From contig OY970386.1 in the NCBI GenBank assembly GCA_963719465.1, forward strand, positions 1,922,001 to 1,986,000: 64,000 bases of DNA, written 5' to 3'. This DNA is from JALHUB01 sp963719465 (GTDB lineage: Bacteria; Chloroflexota; Dehalococcoidia; DSTF01; JALHUB01). A model generated the notes under the pieces. The model did no database searches. It was not told the origin of the DNA and worked only from the letters and a program-made list of their open reading frames with translations. The position numbers and the translations under genes are program-made. Shown in pieces: positions 52,983 to 62,089 of this stretch; the stretch's first letter is position 1; each line of letters opens with the position of its first letter.

Positions 52983-54236
52983 GTGGAAGAATCCGCGGAT
53001 TCGGCTGAAGAGGCGACGCCGGCAGCCGGCGCCGCCGCCAGGTCGCGCGCCTTCGAATCGCTGGCCATCGGCAACTTCCGCTTTCTGCTGGGCGGCACGG
53101 CGGCGTCAAGCTTCGCCTACTGGATGGAGCAGATCGGGCAGGGCTGGCTGGTCGCTCAGCTTACCGATTCGCCTCTTCAGCTGGGGCTTGTCCAGTTCAT
53201 CCGCGGCGTGAGCATCATCTTCGTCTCGCCCTTCGTTGGTGGCTTCTCCGAGCGCACAGACCGACGCATTCTCACGGCGGTGGCGTCCGGCCTCAACGGC
53301 CTGGGCGCGCTGGCGATCGGCATCCTCATCGTCGCGGGCCGCATCGAAATGTGGCAGCTGTACATAACGGCGTTTACCGGCGGCCTGTCCGCCAGCGTCT
53401 ATAACCCGGTCCGCCAGTTCCTGGTCTACGACGTGGTGGAGCGCGAGCAGTTGCCCGACGCCGTCGCCTTGAATGCGATGGTGAACAATATGGCGCGCGT
53501 GGTCGGGCCGGGGCTGGCGGGTTTCCTTATCGGCTACAACATCTCGGGCGCGTTCTTCAGCGAGGCATTCTTCTTCCTCTGCGCGATCGCCAGCCTGTTC
53601 GCGATGCGGTTCGAGCAGACGGTCCAGGCGGCGGAGCCCGCGTTGACGGCGTTGCGCCGCGGCACCGCCTATCTCCTGCGTCATCGGGCGCTGTTGCGGC
53701 TGACGCTTCTGCAGGCCATCCCGACGATGCTGATATACCCGTACATACAGCTGATGCCGATCATGGCGCGAAACTACCTTCACGTCGGATCGCAGGGTTA
53801 CGGCTGGCTGCTGACGGGAGTTGGAATCGGCGCCTTCGGGAGCGGCATAGTCGTCACGCGCTTCGCCGATGTGCGTTACAAGGGCCTGATCATGAGTGTG
53901 GCGCTGGTGTTCTACGCCTTCATGATCCTGGCGTTCTCGTTCTCCCGAATCTATGTGCTGTCGCTGCTGCTGCTGATAGTGGGTGGGGTTGGATTCGTGA
54001 CGTTCACGGCGTTCAACCAGATGCTCGTGCAAATTCACGTCCAGGACGAGCTTCGCGGCCGCGTGCTGGCCCTTTACATGATGGCACAGGGGTTGAACCC
54101 CTTCGGCGCCCTGATGATGGGGTTCGTCGCCGACCACTACCTTGGCACCGCCCATACCATTGCCGTCTTCGTGCTGGCGGCGCTGCTGCTATCGCTGGTC
54201 AGCGGCCTCGCCTCCCGCGATGTGCGGTCTCTCTGA
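52983..54236 (+). CDS. MFS transporter (DHA3-like), GTG start
   Basis: A 417-residue 12-helix transporter. The sequence after a short acidic leader reads LAIGNFRFLLGGTAASSFA, then MEQIGQGWLVAQLTDSPLQL and the loop SPFVGGFSERTDRRIL (motif A-like). VYNPVRQFLVYDVVERE and VNNMARVVGPGLAGFLIG match the same family as the gene at 38484. The GTG at 52983 follows GGGGGAGCG. Substrate unknown. Confidence 0.85.
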   Translation: MEESADSAEEATPAAGAAARSRAFESLAIGNFRFLLGGTAASSFAYWMEQIGQGWLVAQLTDSPLQLGLVQFIRGVSIIFVSPFVGGFSERTDRRILTAVASGLNGLGALAIGILIVAGRIEMWQLYITAFTGGLSASVYNPVRQFLVYDVVEREQLPDAVALNAMVNNMARVVGPGLAGFLIGYNISGAFFSEAFFFLCAIASLFAMRFEQTVQAAEPALTALRRGTAYLLRHRALLRLTLLQAIPTMLIYPYIQLMPIMARNYLHVGSQGYGWLLTGVGIGAFGSGIVVTRFADVRYKGLIMSVALVFYAFMILAFSFSRIYVLSLLLLIVGGVGFVTFTAFNQMLVQIHVQDELRGRVLALYMMAQGLNPFGALMMGFVADHYLGTAHTIAVFVLAALLLSLVSGLASRDVRSL

Positions 54237-54297
54237 CGCCCGTTCCTCTAGGCCGGCTTGGCCTGTGCTATGATTTGATTAGGCACTGAATCTGCAG

Positions 54298-55383
54298 GTG
54301 AGCCATGTGTCTATAATCGAGCGCGAGGGACACGAAGCGTCTTCCCGACGCCGCCGGCAACGCCTCACGCTGGTCCGACTGGTATGGGTTGCCTTCTTCC
54401 TGCTGGTCGCCGTCCTCATTGCGACAAACCTTGACGAAGCAGGGCAGATCGCCTCCGAGCTTCGCTCCGCCAGTCCGGCGTACCTGGGCGCCGCCGCGGC
54501 CGTCGAAGTCCTCTTCGTCGTCAACCTGACCCTCTTCTACGCGACGACCTTCCGCGCGGCGGGGCTCCGCGTTTCCCTCTGGCGGTTTGTCTTCATCGCG
54601 CAGGCATGCTACTTCGTGAACCTCGTGTCGAAGACGGGCGGTATCGGCGGCATTGCGTTCTATCTGCAGGAGGGGCGTTGGAGCCGGCAGCCGGCTGCGA
54701 AAGTTGGCGCGGCCTACATGGCGACGTACGTTCTCGGATACGCCGCCTTCGTCGTCGTGCTGCTGGCCGCGCTCATCCTTCTCTACCTGCAGGGCTCGCT
54801 GACGCGGGTCGAAGTGATCGTTTCCATCGTGATCGCCGTCATCATAGTCATCGACGGCGCCGTGCCGGTCGCCGCCGTGGCAAGCCGGAGGCTGTTGGAG
54901 CGTGTCTACCTCTTCGGCGGTAAGGCCGCGAACGCGTTGGCAGGCCGGTTGGGGCGCGAGCGGATGATTGACCTCGATGCCACACGGCTCGCTGCCAACG
55001 AGCTTCATGAGGCGACGGTCTTTGTCGCCAAGCATCCGCTTCGTTACCTGCTGCCATTCGTGCACGCGCTGGGCATCGGCCTTCTGTCGGCGGTGATGCT
55101 CTACCTGACGGCGCACGCGGTGGGCGCGGAGATCAACGTCCGGCAGGCGCTTTCCGCCTACGGCATCGCGCTGCTGTTTTCGCTGGTGGGCATCACTCCG
55201 TCCGGGGTGGGCTTCGTTGAGTTGACTCTCAGCGTGCTGCTCATTTCCTTCGGCATTGCACGGAACACAGCCATTGCCGCGGCGCTGGGCTATCGTTTCT
55301 TCGTGCTCTGGCTGCCCGTGGCGCTCGGGACAATCAGCCTTGTCGTCCTTCGACAGATCCAGCGCTTGCCGGAGGAAGCGTGA
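54298..55383 (+). CDS. LPG-synthase-type transmembrane (flippase-like) protein, GTG start
   Basis: A 361-residue polytopic protein of the lysylphosphatidylglycerol-synthase TM/UPF0104 family: VNLVSKTGGIGGIAFYL, a central pair of helices, and GIALLFSLVGITPSGVGFVE near the C-terminus are the characteristic segments. Only the membrane domain is present; there is no aminoacyl-transferase domain. It likely handles a lipid across the membrane. It overlaps the following rhomboid-like gene by four bases. GTG 54298 or a second GTG 54307 could be the start. Confidence 0.82.
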   Translation: MSHVSIIEREGHEASSRRRRQRLTLVRLVWVAFFLLVAVLIATNLDEAGQIASELRSASPAYLGAAAAVEVLFVVNLTLFYATTFRAAGLRVSLWRFVFIAQACYFVNLVSKTGGIGGIAFYLQEGRWSRQPAAKVGAAYMATYVLGYAAFVVVLLAALILLYLQGSLTRVEVIVSIVIAVIIVIDGAVPVAAVASRRLLERVYLFGGKAANALAGRLGRERMIDLDATRLAANELHEATVFVAKHPLRYLLPFVHALGIGLLSAVMLYLTAHAVGAEINVRQALSAYGIALLFSLVGITPSGVGFVELTLSVLLISFGIARNTAIAAALGYRFFVLWLPVALGTISLVVLRQIQRLPEEA

Positions 55384-56123
55384 TGGAAACGTATGGGCAC
55401 TGGCAGTTGTGGACGAAGGTCATTGCCCTGCGACGGGCGTCCGCAGGGCAGTCACTCCAGCGCTACCTGCGGCTTTTTCCCGCGGCGATCGTTATCGCAT
55501 TCGCAACGCTGGCGATATCCTCGGCGACGACGGCGCTGGTAGCCGATGACCGCGAAGTCACGCGCAAGTTCGGCCTGACGCTCCATGCTCTGCAAGCGGG
55601 CCACATCTGGCTCGTGCCGGCCTCCACCCTCGTACAGCCCGAGCCTCCGTTGAAGTGGATCATGCCTTTCCTCGTCCTCGCGTCCGTCGCCTTGCTTGAG
55701 TATGAGGTGGGCACCTGGCGGACCATCGTGACGTTCTTTCTCTCCGACTGGATAGGCTCGCCGCTGATGCTCCTGTTGCTGTGGGGGCTCGGCGCGGCCG
55801 GATGGTCGGAAGCACACCAGTACGCCAATCGCGGCGACGCCGGCGCTTCGGCCGCGGTCCTGGGCACGCTGGTGGCGGCCTTCTTGTTGCTGCGACCGCC
55901 GTGGCGAAACCTGCTCCTCGCGAGCACGATATTCTATCTGCTCGTGCAGTTCAGCTTCCTGACGCCGGACGTGTCCATCGTTCACACGCTGGGAGCGATT
56001 GTGGGTCTGGTCGCCGGTCTGATATTGTTGCGAGCCGACCGGCTCCGCCAGGTCAACACCAGGGAGTTCTGGCTGACGCGCTTCCTGGCCCGCGCCTGGC
56101 GACTCGCCATCCGTTCGCCTTAG
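55380..56123 (+). CDS. Rhomboid-like membrane protein
   Basis: A 247-residue protein with about six helices. GDAGASAAVLGTL places a Ser (Ser157) in a GxSx motif at the start of a helix, and VHTLGAIVGLVAG puts a His (His202) in the following helix, as in the rhomboid Ser/His dyad. The rest matches rhomboid proteases only loosely, and the signature WR motif is not clear, so it may be an inactive relative. It is translationally coupled to the flippase-like gene upstream. Assignment rests on pattern only. Confidence 0.6.
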   Translation: MMETYGHWQLWTKVIALRRASAGQSLQRYLRLFPAAIVIAFATLAISSATTALVADDREVTRKFGLTLHALQAGHIWLVPASTLVQPEPPLKWIMPFLVLASVALLEYEVGTWRTIVTFFLSDWIGSPLMLLLLWGLGAAGWSEAHQYANRGDAGASAAVLGTLVAAFLLLRPPWRNLLLASTIFYLLVQFSFLTPDVSIVHTLGAIVGLVAGLILLRADRLRQVNTREFWLTRFLARAWRLAIRSP

Positions 56124-56139
56124 CGCGCGACGGCTCGGG

Positions 56140-57206
56140 CTAGGCGCCGGTGGCCCCTTCGAGCACGGCCGTGCGGAAGAAGAGCCGTATCGTTTCGTAG
56201 AGCTCAGGCGGAACGAGGCGCGTCTTGCCGGCTATCTGCGACAAGGGGACCGGCACGATTCTTGCTTCCCTGCAGCGCCGTCATGTTCCCGCTGAGGTCG
56301 CGGTGCAAGAAATCGACGGCCGCCGAGCCGATAAGCATGGAGCAATAGCGGTCGCGGACGCTGGGCGAGCCGCCGCGCTGCAAATGTCCGAGAACGGTGA
56401 CGCGAGTGTCGAAGCCGGTGCGCCGCTTGACCTCGTCGGCTATGTGCTGGGCGATCCCCCGCTCGACAAGACGGACGTGGCCGAACTGGTCCGACCCGTC
56501 GACGTCTCCGGCGGGAAGCTCCATCCCTTCGAGCTCCATTCCCTCGGCCACGACCATGAGACTGAAGCCGCTCGTCTCCTTGCGGTGGCGCGCGTGGTCG
56601 ACGATCTGATCGATGTGGACGGGCTCCTCCGGGATCGCGATGAAGTCGGCGCCGCCCGCCAGCCCGCCGACTATAGCCAGCCAGCCGGCCTCACGGCCCA
56701 TGACCTCCATGAACATGATCCGCCCATGCGACTTGGCGGTGGAGAAGAGGCGCTCGAGCCCGTCGACGATAACGCCCGTAGCGGTGTCGAAGCCGATGCA
56801 GAAGTCGGTCTCCGGCACGTCGTTGTCGATCGTCTTCGGTATGCCGACGACCCTGACGCCCGCCTCATGAAGCTTGGCCGCGACGCTGAGGGTATCGTCG
56901 CCGCCGATGGCGATCAGCCCGTCGATTGCGTGGGCTTGCAGGTTCCCGACGACGATTCCCAGGTCGGCAGGGTCGCGGCCCGGATTCGTTCGCGACGTGC
57001 CGAGCATCGTGCCGGCTTCGCGATAGATGTCGCGCACCTCCATGGGCGCTAGGCGGTGCATCGCGCCCGTGCCCATCAGTCCCGCCCAGCCGTCGTGGAT
57101 GCCCCGAGACGTCGTCATCCATCGTCCAGCCGCGCTGGGCCGCCGCGCGAATGGCTGCGTTGAGGCCGGGGCAGTCGCCACCGCCAGTCAGTACAGCAAT
57201 GCGCAT
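56140..57206 (-). CDS. pfkA: 6-phosphofructokinase, PPi-dependent type by signature, two single-base frameshifts
   Basis: The enzyme phosphorylates fructose 6-phosphate in glycolysis. About 354 residues after correction: MRIAVLTGGGDCPGLNAAIR at the start, then GIHDGWAGL, GGDDTL, PKTIDNDV, GREAGWLA and LGHLQRGGSPS. GGDD and PKTIDND (Asp and Lys, in place of Gly and Gly in ATP enzymes) indicate pyrophosphate use, which would make the step reversible. The N-terminus joins after removing a G near 57103, and the C-terminus (IVPVPLSQIAGKTRLVPP) joins after removing an A near 56261. Two indels in one gene make sequencing error likely. Confidence 0.88.
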
Positions 57207-57501
57207 GATTCACCTCTCTTCAGGGAATAGAGCGGGAAGCATGACCGGATCCTTCCCGGTTTTCCTAAGCATATATGGTGAAAGGCATGATGTCATCTGT
57301 CTGGCGCGCTTCGACCCTGTCTCGTTTGATGCGTCGAAAGAGGCGCCTGCCGGCGGCTTAGTTGCGCCTTCTCCTCCGCCTCTTGCCGTCAAGCCTATCG
57401 AGGGCGACAATCTTCTCGCGCATCGCTGCTCGACCCTGATGGCGGGCGGGGATAGAATGCGAGCAGAGCCAGATCACACAGAGTCGTCGATGGAGAGAAC
57501 C

Positions 57502-59238
57502 ATGGAGACCGCGCCTTATTCCCAGTTCAGCCGGAACTACCCGCTGTTGCTCAAGAACCTCATGAACCGGCCCGTCAACCTTTATCCCGACGACATCGGC
57601 GTCGTCTATCGCGACTTCCGGACAGGGAAGACCTATCGTTTCACCTGGCTGGAGTGGTACCGGCGCACCTGCCGCCTCGCCAACGCCCTAAAAGCCCTCG
57701 GCGTTCGCCCCGGCACGCCCGACGAGCCCGGCGACCGCGTCGCGACCATCGCCCTCAACCACAACGCGCACCTGGAGCTATACTTCGGCGTCTCCTGCTA
57801 CGGCGCCGTTCTTCACCCTATAAACATGCGCCTTTCGCTCGACCACATCGTCTACACGATCAACCACGCCGAAGACAAAGTCCTCTTCTTCGACAACGTC
57901 TTCCTGGCGCTCGTCGAGCAGATCTACGACCGCATAAAGGACTGCGTGAAGACGTTCGTCTGCATCTCCGACGAGCAGGGCATACCGAAGTCGAAGATAC
58001 CCAACCTCTACGGCTACGAGGAGCTGGTCGCCGAGGCCGCCGACGACCTGGACTGGCCGGTCCTGCACGAGGACACTTACGCCACCCTCTGCTACACGAC
58101 CGGCACGACCGGCCTGCCAAAGGGAGTGATGTTCACCCACCGTGCGCTCTATCTCATGACCATCCACCTCATAACCCTCGGCGTCCTCAACAACGACCCG
58201 GAACGCAACCTGCAGGGCGAAAACGGCGTCTCCATGCAGAACATTCCCATGTTCCACATCCACGGCTGGGGACTACCGTACATGGCCGTCTTCGCCAGCA
58301 CCAAGCTCGTTCTCCCAGGCGCCTTCACGCCGCAGGGCTTCTGTGAGCTCGTCCAGAACGAGAAGGTGGACATGACCGCCCTCGTTCCGACCATGATCGC
58401 CATGCTCATCGAGTATCCGGACATTGAGAAGTACGACCTGAGCAGCCTGAAGGCCTGCTCCGTCGGCGGCGCCGCGCTCTCGCTGGGCCTCAAGACCAAA
58501 GCCGAAAAGCTGATTCCAGGCTTCAAGGCCACCGCCGGCTACGGCATGACAGAGACGGCGCCGGTGAGCATCATGGCGTTCATCAAGAAGGGCGACGCCG
58601 AACTGCCGAAGGAGGAGCGCGAGAAGCTGGCCGTCAAGACCGGCGTCGCCATCCCCGCCATCGAGGCCCAGGTCGTCGACACGAACATGCAGCCCGTTCC
58701 GTGGGACGACGCGACAATCGGCGAGATCATCCTCCGCGGCCCCTGGGTGATGGACAAGTACTACAAAGACCCGGAGCGCAGCGCCGAGGTCTGGCGCGAC
58801 GGCTGGTTCCACACCGGCGACGTCGCCAAGGTCGACGAGGATGGCTATATCACCATCGCCGACCGCATCTCCGACATCATCCGCAGCGGCTCGGAGATGG
58901 TGCCGACAGTGCTGATGGAGAACATCGTCGCCTCCGCCGACTTCATCCTTGAGGCGGCCATCGTCGGTGTGCCGGACGACAAGTGGGGCCAGCGGCCGAT
59001 GGCGCTCGTGACGTTCGTCCCCGGCGCCACCGCCTGCGAGGAAGACGTGATTCGCCACCTCGAGACCGAGGGCGTCGACAAAGGCAAGATCACGCGCTGG
59101 ATGCTTCCGGACTACGTCCTGGTCACCAACGACATTCCCAAGACCAGCGTCGGCAAGTTCAACAAGCTCGTGATCAACCGCGACATCGCCGACTTCGTGG
59201 CGAAGGCAAAGCGGATGAGACTGAGCTCAACCGAATAA
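57502..59238 (+). CDS. Long/medium-chain acyl-CoA synthetase (ANL superfamily)
   Basis: A 578-residue acyl-activating enzyme. It starts METAPYSQFSRNYPLLLKNL; the ATP-binding motif is YTTGTTGLPKGVMFTH, the adenine-binding region GYGMTETAPV, the hinge GWFHTGDVAKVDEDGYI, and the C-terminal catalytic Lys region KTSVGKFNKLVI. Length and landmarks fit the fatty-acyl or aryl-acid CoA ligase group. Start 57502 follows GGAGAG at good spacing; ATG 57490 is in frame and possible. A TCGACC-N17-TAGAAT promoter lies at about 57430-57458. A SDR dehydrogenase follows after 35 bases. Confidence 0.9.
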   Translation: METAPYSQFSRNYPLLLKNLMNRPVNLYPDDIGVVYRDFRTGKTYRFTWLEWYRRTCRLANALKALGVRPGTPDEPGDRVATIALNHNAHLELYFGVSCYGAVLHPINMRLSLDHIVYTINHAEDKVLFFDNVFLALVEQIYDRIKDCVKTFVCISDEQGIPKSKIPNLYGYEELVAEAADDLDWPVLHEDTYATLCYTTGTTGLPKGVMFTHRALYLMTIHLITLGVLNNDPERNLQGENGVSMQNIPMFHIHGWGLPYMAVFASTKLVLPGAFTPQGFCELVQNEKVDMTALVPTMIAMLIEYPDIEKYDLSSLKACSVGGAALSLGLKTKAEKLIPGFKATAGYGMTETAPVSIMAFIKKGDAELPKEEREKLAVKTGVAIPAIEAQVVDTNMQPVPWDDATIGEIILRGPWVMDKYYKDPERSAEVWRDGWFHTGDVAKVDEDGYITIADRISDIIRSGSEMVPTVLMENIVASADFILEAAIVGVPDDKWGQRPMALVTFVPGATACEEDVIRHLETEGVDKGKITRWMLPDYVLVTNDIPKTSVGKFNKLVINRDIADFVAKAKRMRLSSTE

Positions 59239-59273
59239 CGGCAATCAATTCCAGCTAAGGAAAGGATGGACAG

Positions 59274-60089
59274 ATGTTTGAGCTCTCCCAGTTCTCTTTG
59301 AAGGGCAAATCGGCCATTGTCACCGGCGCCAGCCGCGGAATCGGCAAGGGGATCGCCATCGGCTTCGCGCGCGCGGGTGCGAAGGTAGCGCTGACCAGCC
59401 GCAAGGTCGACGACCTGAACGCCACGAAGGACGAGATAGCCGCCTTCGGCGGCGAGGCGCTCGTCATCCAGTCGCACCTCGGCAAGATGGAAGAGATCCA
59501 GCGCATGGTGGAGACCGTGAAGAGCGCATTCGGCCGTATCGACGTTCTCGTCAACAATGCCGGCGCCAGCCCGGCCATGGCCAGCGTCCTCGACGCGGAC
59601 GAGCGCCTCTGGGACACGATCATGAACCTGAACCTGAAGGGCGTCTACTTCGTGAGCCAGGCCGTCGCCAGGGTCATGAAGGAGCAGGGCGGCGGCAAGA
59701 TCGTCAACATCGCCTCCATCGACGCCCTCAAGCCGGAGCCTTTTGTCAGCGTCTACAGCATCTCGAAAGCCGGCGTGCGGATGATAACCAAGGCCTTCGC
59801 CATGGAGCTGGCCGGCTACAACATCCGGGTGAACGCCATCGAGCCGGGCGCTATCACCACGAAGATGATGGACTCGCACTGGTTCGCCCTGGCGCCCGAA
59901 GAGGCGAAGGCGGCGAAGGCCGCCATGGCAGCGCACACCCCGCTTGGCCGGATCGGCGACGTTGATGAGATCGTCGGCGCTGCGATCTACCTGGCGTCCG
60001 ACGCCTCGAGCTACGCCACCGGCGCCGAAATACTGCTCGACGGCGGCGCAATGCTGGGGAAGGTCGATCTGGAGCATCCGCCCTCCTAG
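59274..60089 (+). CDS. Short-chain dehydrogenase/reductase (FabG-like)
   Basis: A 271-residue NAD(P)-dependent oxidoreductase. The Rossmann motif is VTGASRGIGKGIA, followed by NNAGASPAM, the catalytic VNIASIDAL with Ser, and SVYSISKAGVRM (YxxxK). The C-terminal ATGAEILLDGGAML is the usual SDR end. Likely substrate is a 3-oxoacyl-CoA or hydroxyacyl compound, given the adjacent ligase, but this is inference. AAAGGATGGACAG precedes the ATG. Confidence 0.9.
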   Translation: MFELSQFSLKGKSAIVTGASRGIGKGIAIGFARAGAKVALTSRKVDDLNATKDEIAAFGGEALVIQSHLGKMEEIQRMVETVKSAFGRIDVLVNNAGASPAMASVLDADERLWDTIMNLNLKGVYFVSQAVARVMKEQGGGKIVNIASIDALKPEPFVSVYSISKAGVRMITKAFAMELAGYNIRVNAIEPGAITTKMMDSHWFALAPEEAKAAKAAMAAHTPLGRIGDVDEIVGAAIYLASDASSYATGAEILLDGGAMLGKVDLEHPPS

Positions 60090-60233
60090 CCGGAACCGCC
60101 CCGCGGTGCTCGAATCGTTCGCGGTCCTCGCGGCCGCTGCCGCCCCTTCGTCTCTTCTGTCGAAGAGAAAGCGTTTGAGGGGAGTCTTTCACGAAATCGC
60201 TCCACGCAACGTCTTACTAACTGGAGGAAGACG

Positions 60234-60566
60234 TTGCCGGTTTCGGAGAGCGACGAGCAGACAGTGGTCCGCGCCGACGGACTGGTCTGGCAGATCGAGC
60301 GCGGCAAGGAGGCGGAGTTCGCGTACGTGCGGAGCTGGCTTCTGCATCGCTCAAGACCGGATTCAAACGGCACCGACCGCGCTTCTGAGGATGCCGCGCC
60401 GACTGCTAAAATGGATACGATGTGTGAAATCGAGCGAACCTCGGCGACGGCGACGCTCTCTCCGGAGGGACCGGTGCGGCTGCTGCTGCGCGCATGGCGT
60501 CTAATGCCGGCTGCGAGAGTTCGCGACCGGCCTGGAAGGGGAAAGCTTGACAGCCCCGTCGTTTGA
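60234..60566 (+). CDS. Hypothetical small protein, TTG start
   Basis: A 110-residue frame starting at TTG 60234, ten bases after GGAGG. The first 45 residues (DEQTVVRADGLVWQIERGKE) look protein-like, but the rest is Arg/Pro-rich and overlaps the sigma factor start by 20 bases, so the frame may be fortuitous beyond the start. No domain recognised. Confidence 0.25.
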   Translation: MPVSESDEQTVVRADGLVWQIERGKEAEFAYVRSWLLHRSRPDSNGTDRASEDAAPTAKMDTMCEIERTSATATLSPEGPVRLLLRAWRLMPAARVRDRPGRGKLDSPVV

Positions 60567-61034
60567 AAGCCTGATAGACCGGCACCAGCGGGAGATCATG
60601 GTCTACGTGCTGCGGAACCTGGGCGACTCCCACTCCGCGGAAGACGCCTTCCAGGAACGTTCCTGCGCGCCTTTCGGGCCTACCCGCGGCTGCCCGATTC
60701 GGCGAATCGAAGGGCCTGGCTGTACAAGATCGCCTCGAACGTGTGCAAAGACGAGCGACGCCGCTGCCGCCGCCTGCCGCCGTCCGTCGAGGCGGAATCC
60801 GCGCTTGTCGTCGCGCCGGGAGACGACGGCCGCGAGCTGGCCATCGCCGTTCGCGCCTTCGTCGACACGCTTCCGCCGCGTCAGCGCGAGGCGGTGATCC
60901 TGCGCAAGTTCCAGGAGCTGGACTACGAGGAGATATCGACCGTGCTGGGCTGCTCGCCCGAGGCGGCCCGTGCGAACGTGTATCAGGGGCTGCGCCGCAT
61001 TCGCGCTCATTTCCTGGAAAGCGACCACCGATGA
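60547..61034 (+). CDS. ECF-type RNA polymerase sigma factor, single-base frameshift
   Basis: A sigma-70-family regulator of about 162 residues after correction. Region 2 reads SLIDRHQREIMVYVLRNLGD, AEDAFQE, then FLRAFRAYPRLPD and RAWLYKIASNVCKDE; region 4 is LPPRQREAVILRKFQELDYEE with ISTVLGCSPEAARANVYQGL. Region 2 is split: one base is missing near 60656 (GAACG where GAAACG would restore QETFLRAF). TTG 60547 follows AAGGGGAAAG. The stop overlaps the next gene (ATGA), a zinc-finger/alkyltransferase fusion, the position of an anti-sigma factor. Confidence 0.86.
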
Positions 61035-61765
61035 TGGACAACTGTCTGACCGAAAACGACCTGCTGGAGCTGCTTGCGAATGACGCCTCGATCGAGGCGT
61101 GGCGCCCGCATCTCGAATCGTGCGCCCGCTGTCGCAAAGCGCTGGCGAAGCAGGAGAGGCTGGACGCCGCCCTCGGCGCGGCTCCGACGGACGCGGCGGT
61201 GGAACGATTGCTGCGGTCGGCCCGCCCTCGCCTGCAGGCGAGGCTCGCCGCGCGCTCGCGGTCCGTGGCCTACTACGAAGCGTGGCCGGAGTCGCCCATA
61301 GGACGCATATTCATCGCCACGTCGAGCGCCGGCCTTTGCGCAATTGGGCTGCGCGGGAGCGAAGGGGACTTCGTGCGGCGGTTGGAACGACGCGGGTTCG
61401 CGGTGCAGCGGTCCACGGAGCCCGCCGTCGAAGTGATTTCGCAGCTGCGGGAGTACTTCGCCGGGCGACGCAGGCGCTTCGACTTGAAGGTCGACCTCAG
61501 CGGCCAGACTGCGTTCCAGCGGTCAGTCCTGGAGGCGACCGTCGCCGTCGAAGCCGGGCGTGTCGTGAGCTACGGTGACATCGCGAGCCGCATCGGCCGT
61601 CCGCGGGCCTGCCGGGCGGTCGGCTCCGCGCTGGCCTGGAACCCCGTGCCGATAGTGGTGCCGTGTCATCGCATTATCGGCGGCGACGGCGGGCTGCACG
61701 GCTACGGCGGCGGCCTGGAGCTGAAGGCTAAGCTGCTGCGGCTGGAGGGCGCCTCCGTCGCGTAG
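61031..61765 (+). CDS. ogt: Anti-sigma-like zinc finger fused to O6-alkylguanine-DNA alkyltransferase (Ogt)
   Basis: A 244-residue fusion. Residues about 5-50 resemble the ZAS anti-sigma fold: Cys5, then His27, Cys31 and Cys34 in HLESCARCRKAL. Residues 80-244 are a DNA alkyltransferase that takes alkyl groups from O6-guanine onto its own Cys: the acceptor is Cys212 in VVPCHRIIGG, with RACRAVGSALAWNP before it and HGYGGGLELKAKLL after. It overlaps the sigma factor gene by four bases. The arrangement suggests that alkylation of the transferase part releases the sigma factor, akin in logic to Ada; this is inference. Confidence 0.85.
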   Translation: MMDNCLTENDLLELLANDASIEAWRPHLESCARCRKALAKQERLDAALGAAPTDAAVERLLRSARPRLQARLAARSRSVAYYEAWPESPIGRIFIATSSAGLCAIGLRGSEGDFVRRLERRGFAVQRSTEPAVEVISQLREYFAGRRRRFDLKVDLSGQTAFQRSVLEATVAVEAGRVVSYGDIASRIGRPRACRAVGSALAWNPVPIVVPCHRIIGGDGGLHGYGGGLELKAKLLRLEGASVA

Positions 61766-61884
61766 CGCCGTGTTCCCGGGTCATCGCCGTTGACACCTAT
61801 TCCGACGCATGCTTGAATAGACCGCGATGATCGGCGAGCCCGGCCGCTTGCGGCGAGTTCGTCACCCCTTCTGGATGGACCGGT

Positions 61885-61960
61885 GCCGAGGTAGCTCAGT
61901 CGGTAGAGCACATCACTGAAAATGATGGTGTCGGCGGTTCAATTCCGCCCCTCGGCACCA
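61885..61960 (+). tRNA. tRNA-Phe (GAA anticodon), CCA encoded
   Basis: The 76-base cloverleaf is complete: acceptor GCCGAGG/CCTCGGC, D arm GCTC...GAGC, anticodon arm CATCA-CTGAAAA-TGATG with GAA anticodon, variable loop GTGTC, T arm GGCGG-TTCAATT-CCGCC, and A73 followed by encoded CCA. Confidence 0.98.
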
Positions 61961-62053
61961 ACTTCTAGCCATTCCCGCTGCCAAGGCCAACCCCGGCCAT
62001 ATCGCGACAGGCCGCCGAGCAGCCTTTCGGAAATTTTACCTGTTCTTAACATG

Positions 62054-62089
62054 GATATTCCCCCCTTGGGTACCACCGGGGGGTATACT
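62054..62089 (+). promoter_or_regulatory. Interrupted GC-tract palindrome before the second GT4 gene
   Basis: GATATTCCCCCC and GGGGGGTATACT form near-inverted arms around a 12-base centre; TATACT also has a -10 shape. Such A/T-flanked C/G tracts resemble CsoR/RcnR-type metal operators, but no such regulator is in the window. It ends 19 bases before ATG 62109. Confidence 0.35.

Noticed and set aside
56926..57501. An N-terminal extension of the second acyl-CoA synthetase
   Set aside because: The extension is antisense to pfkA, is not protein-like, and the ligase has a proper start with a ribosome binding site at 57502.
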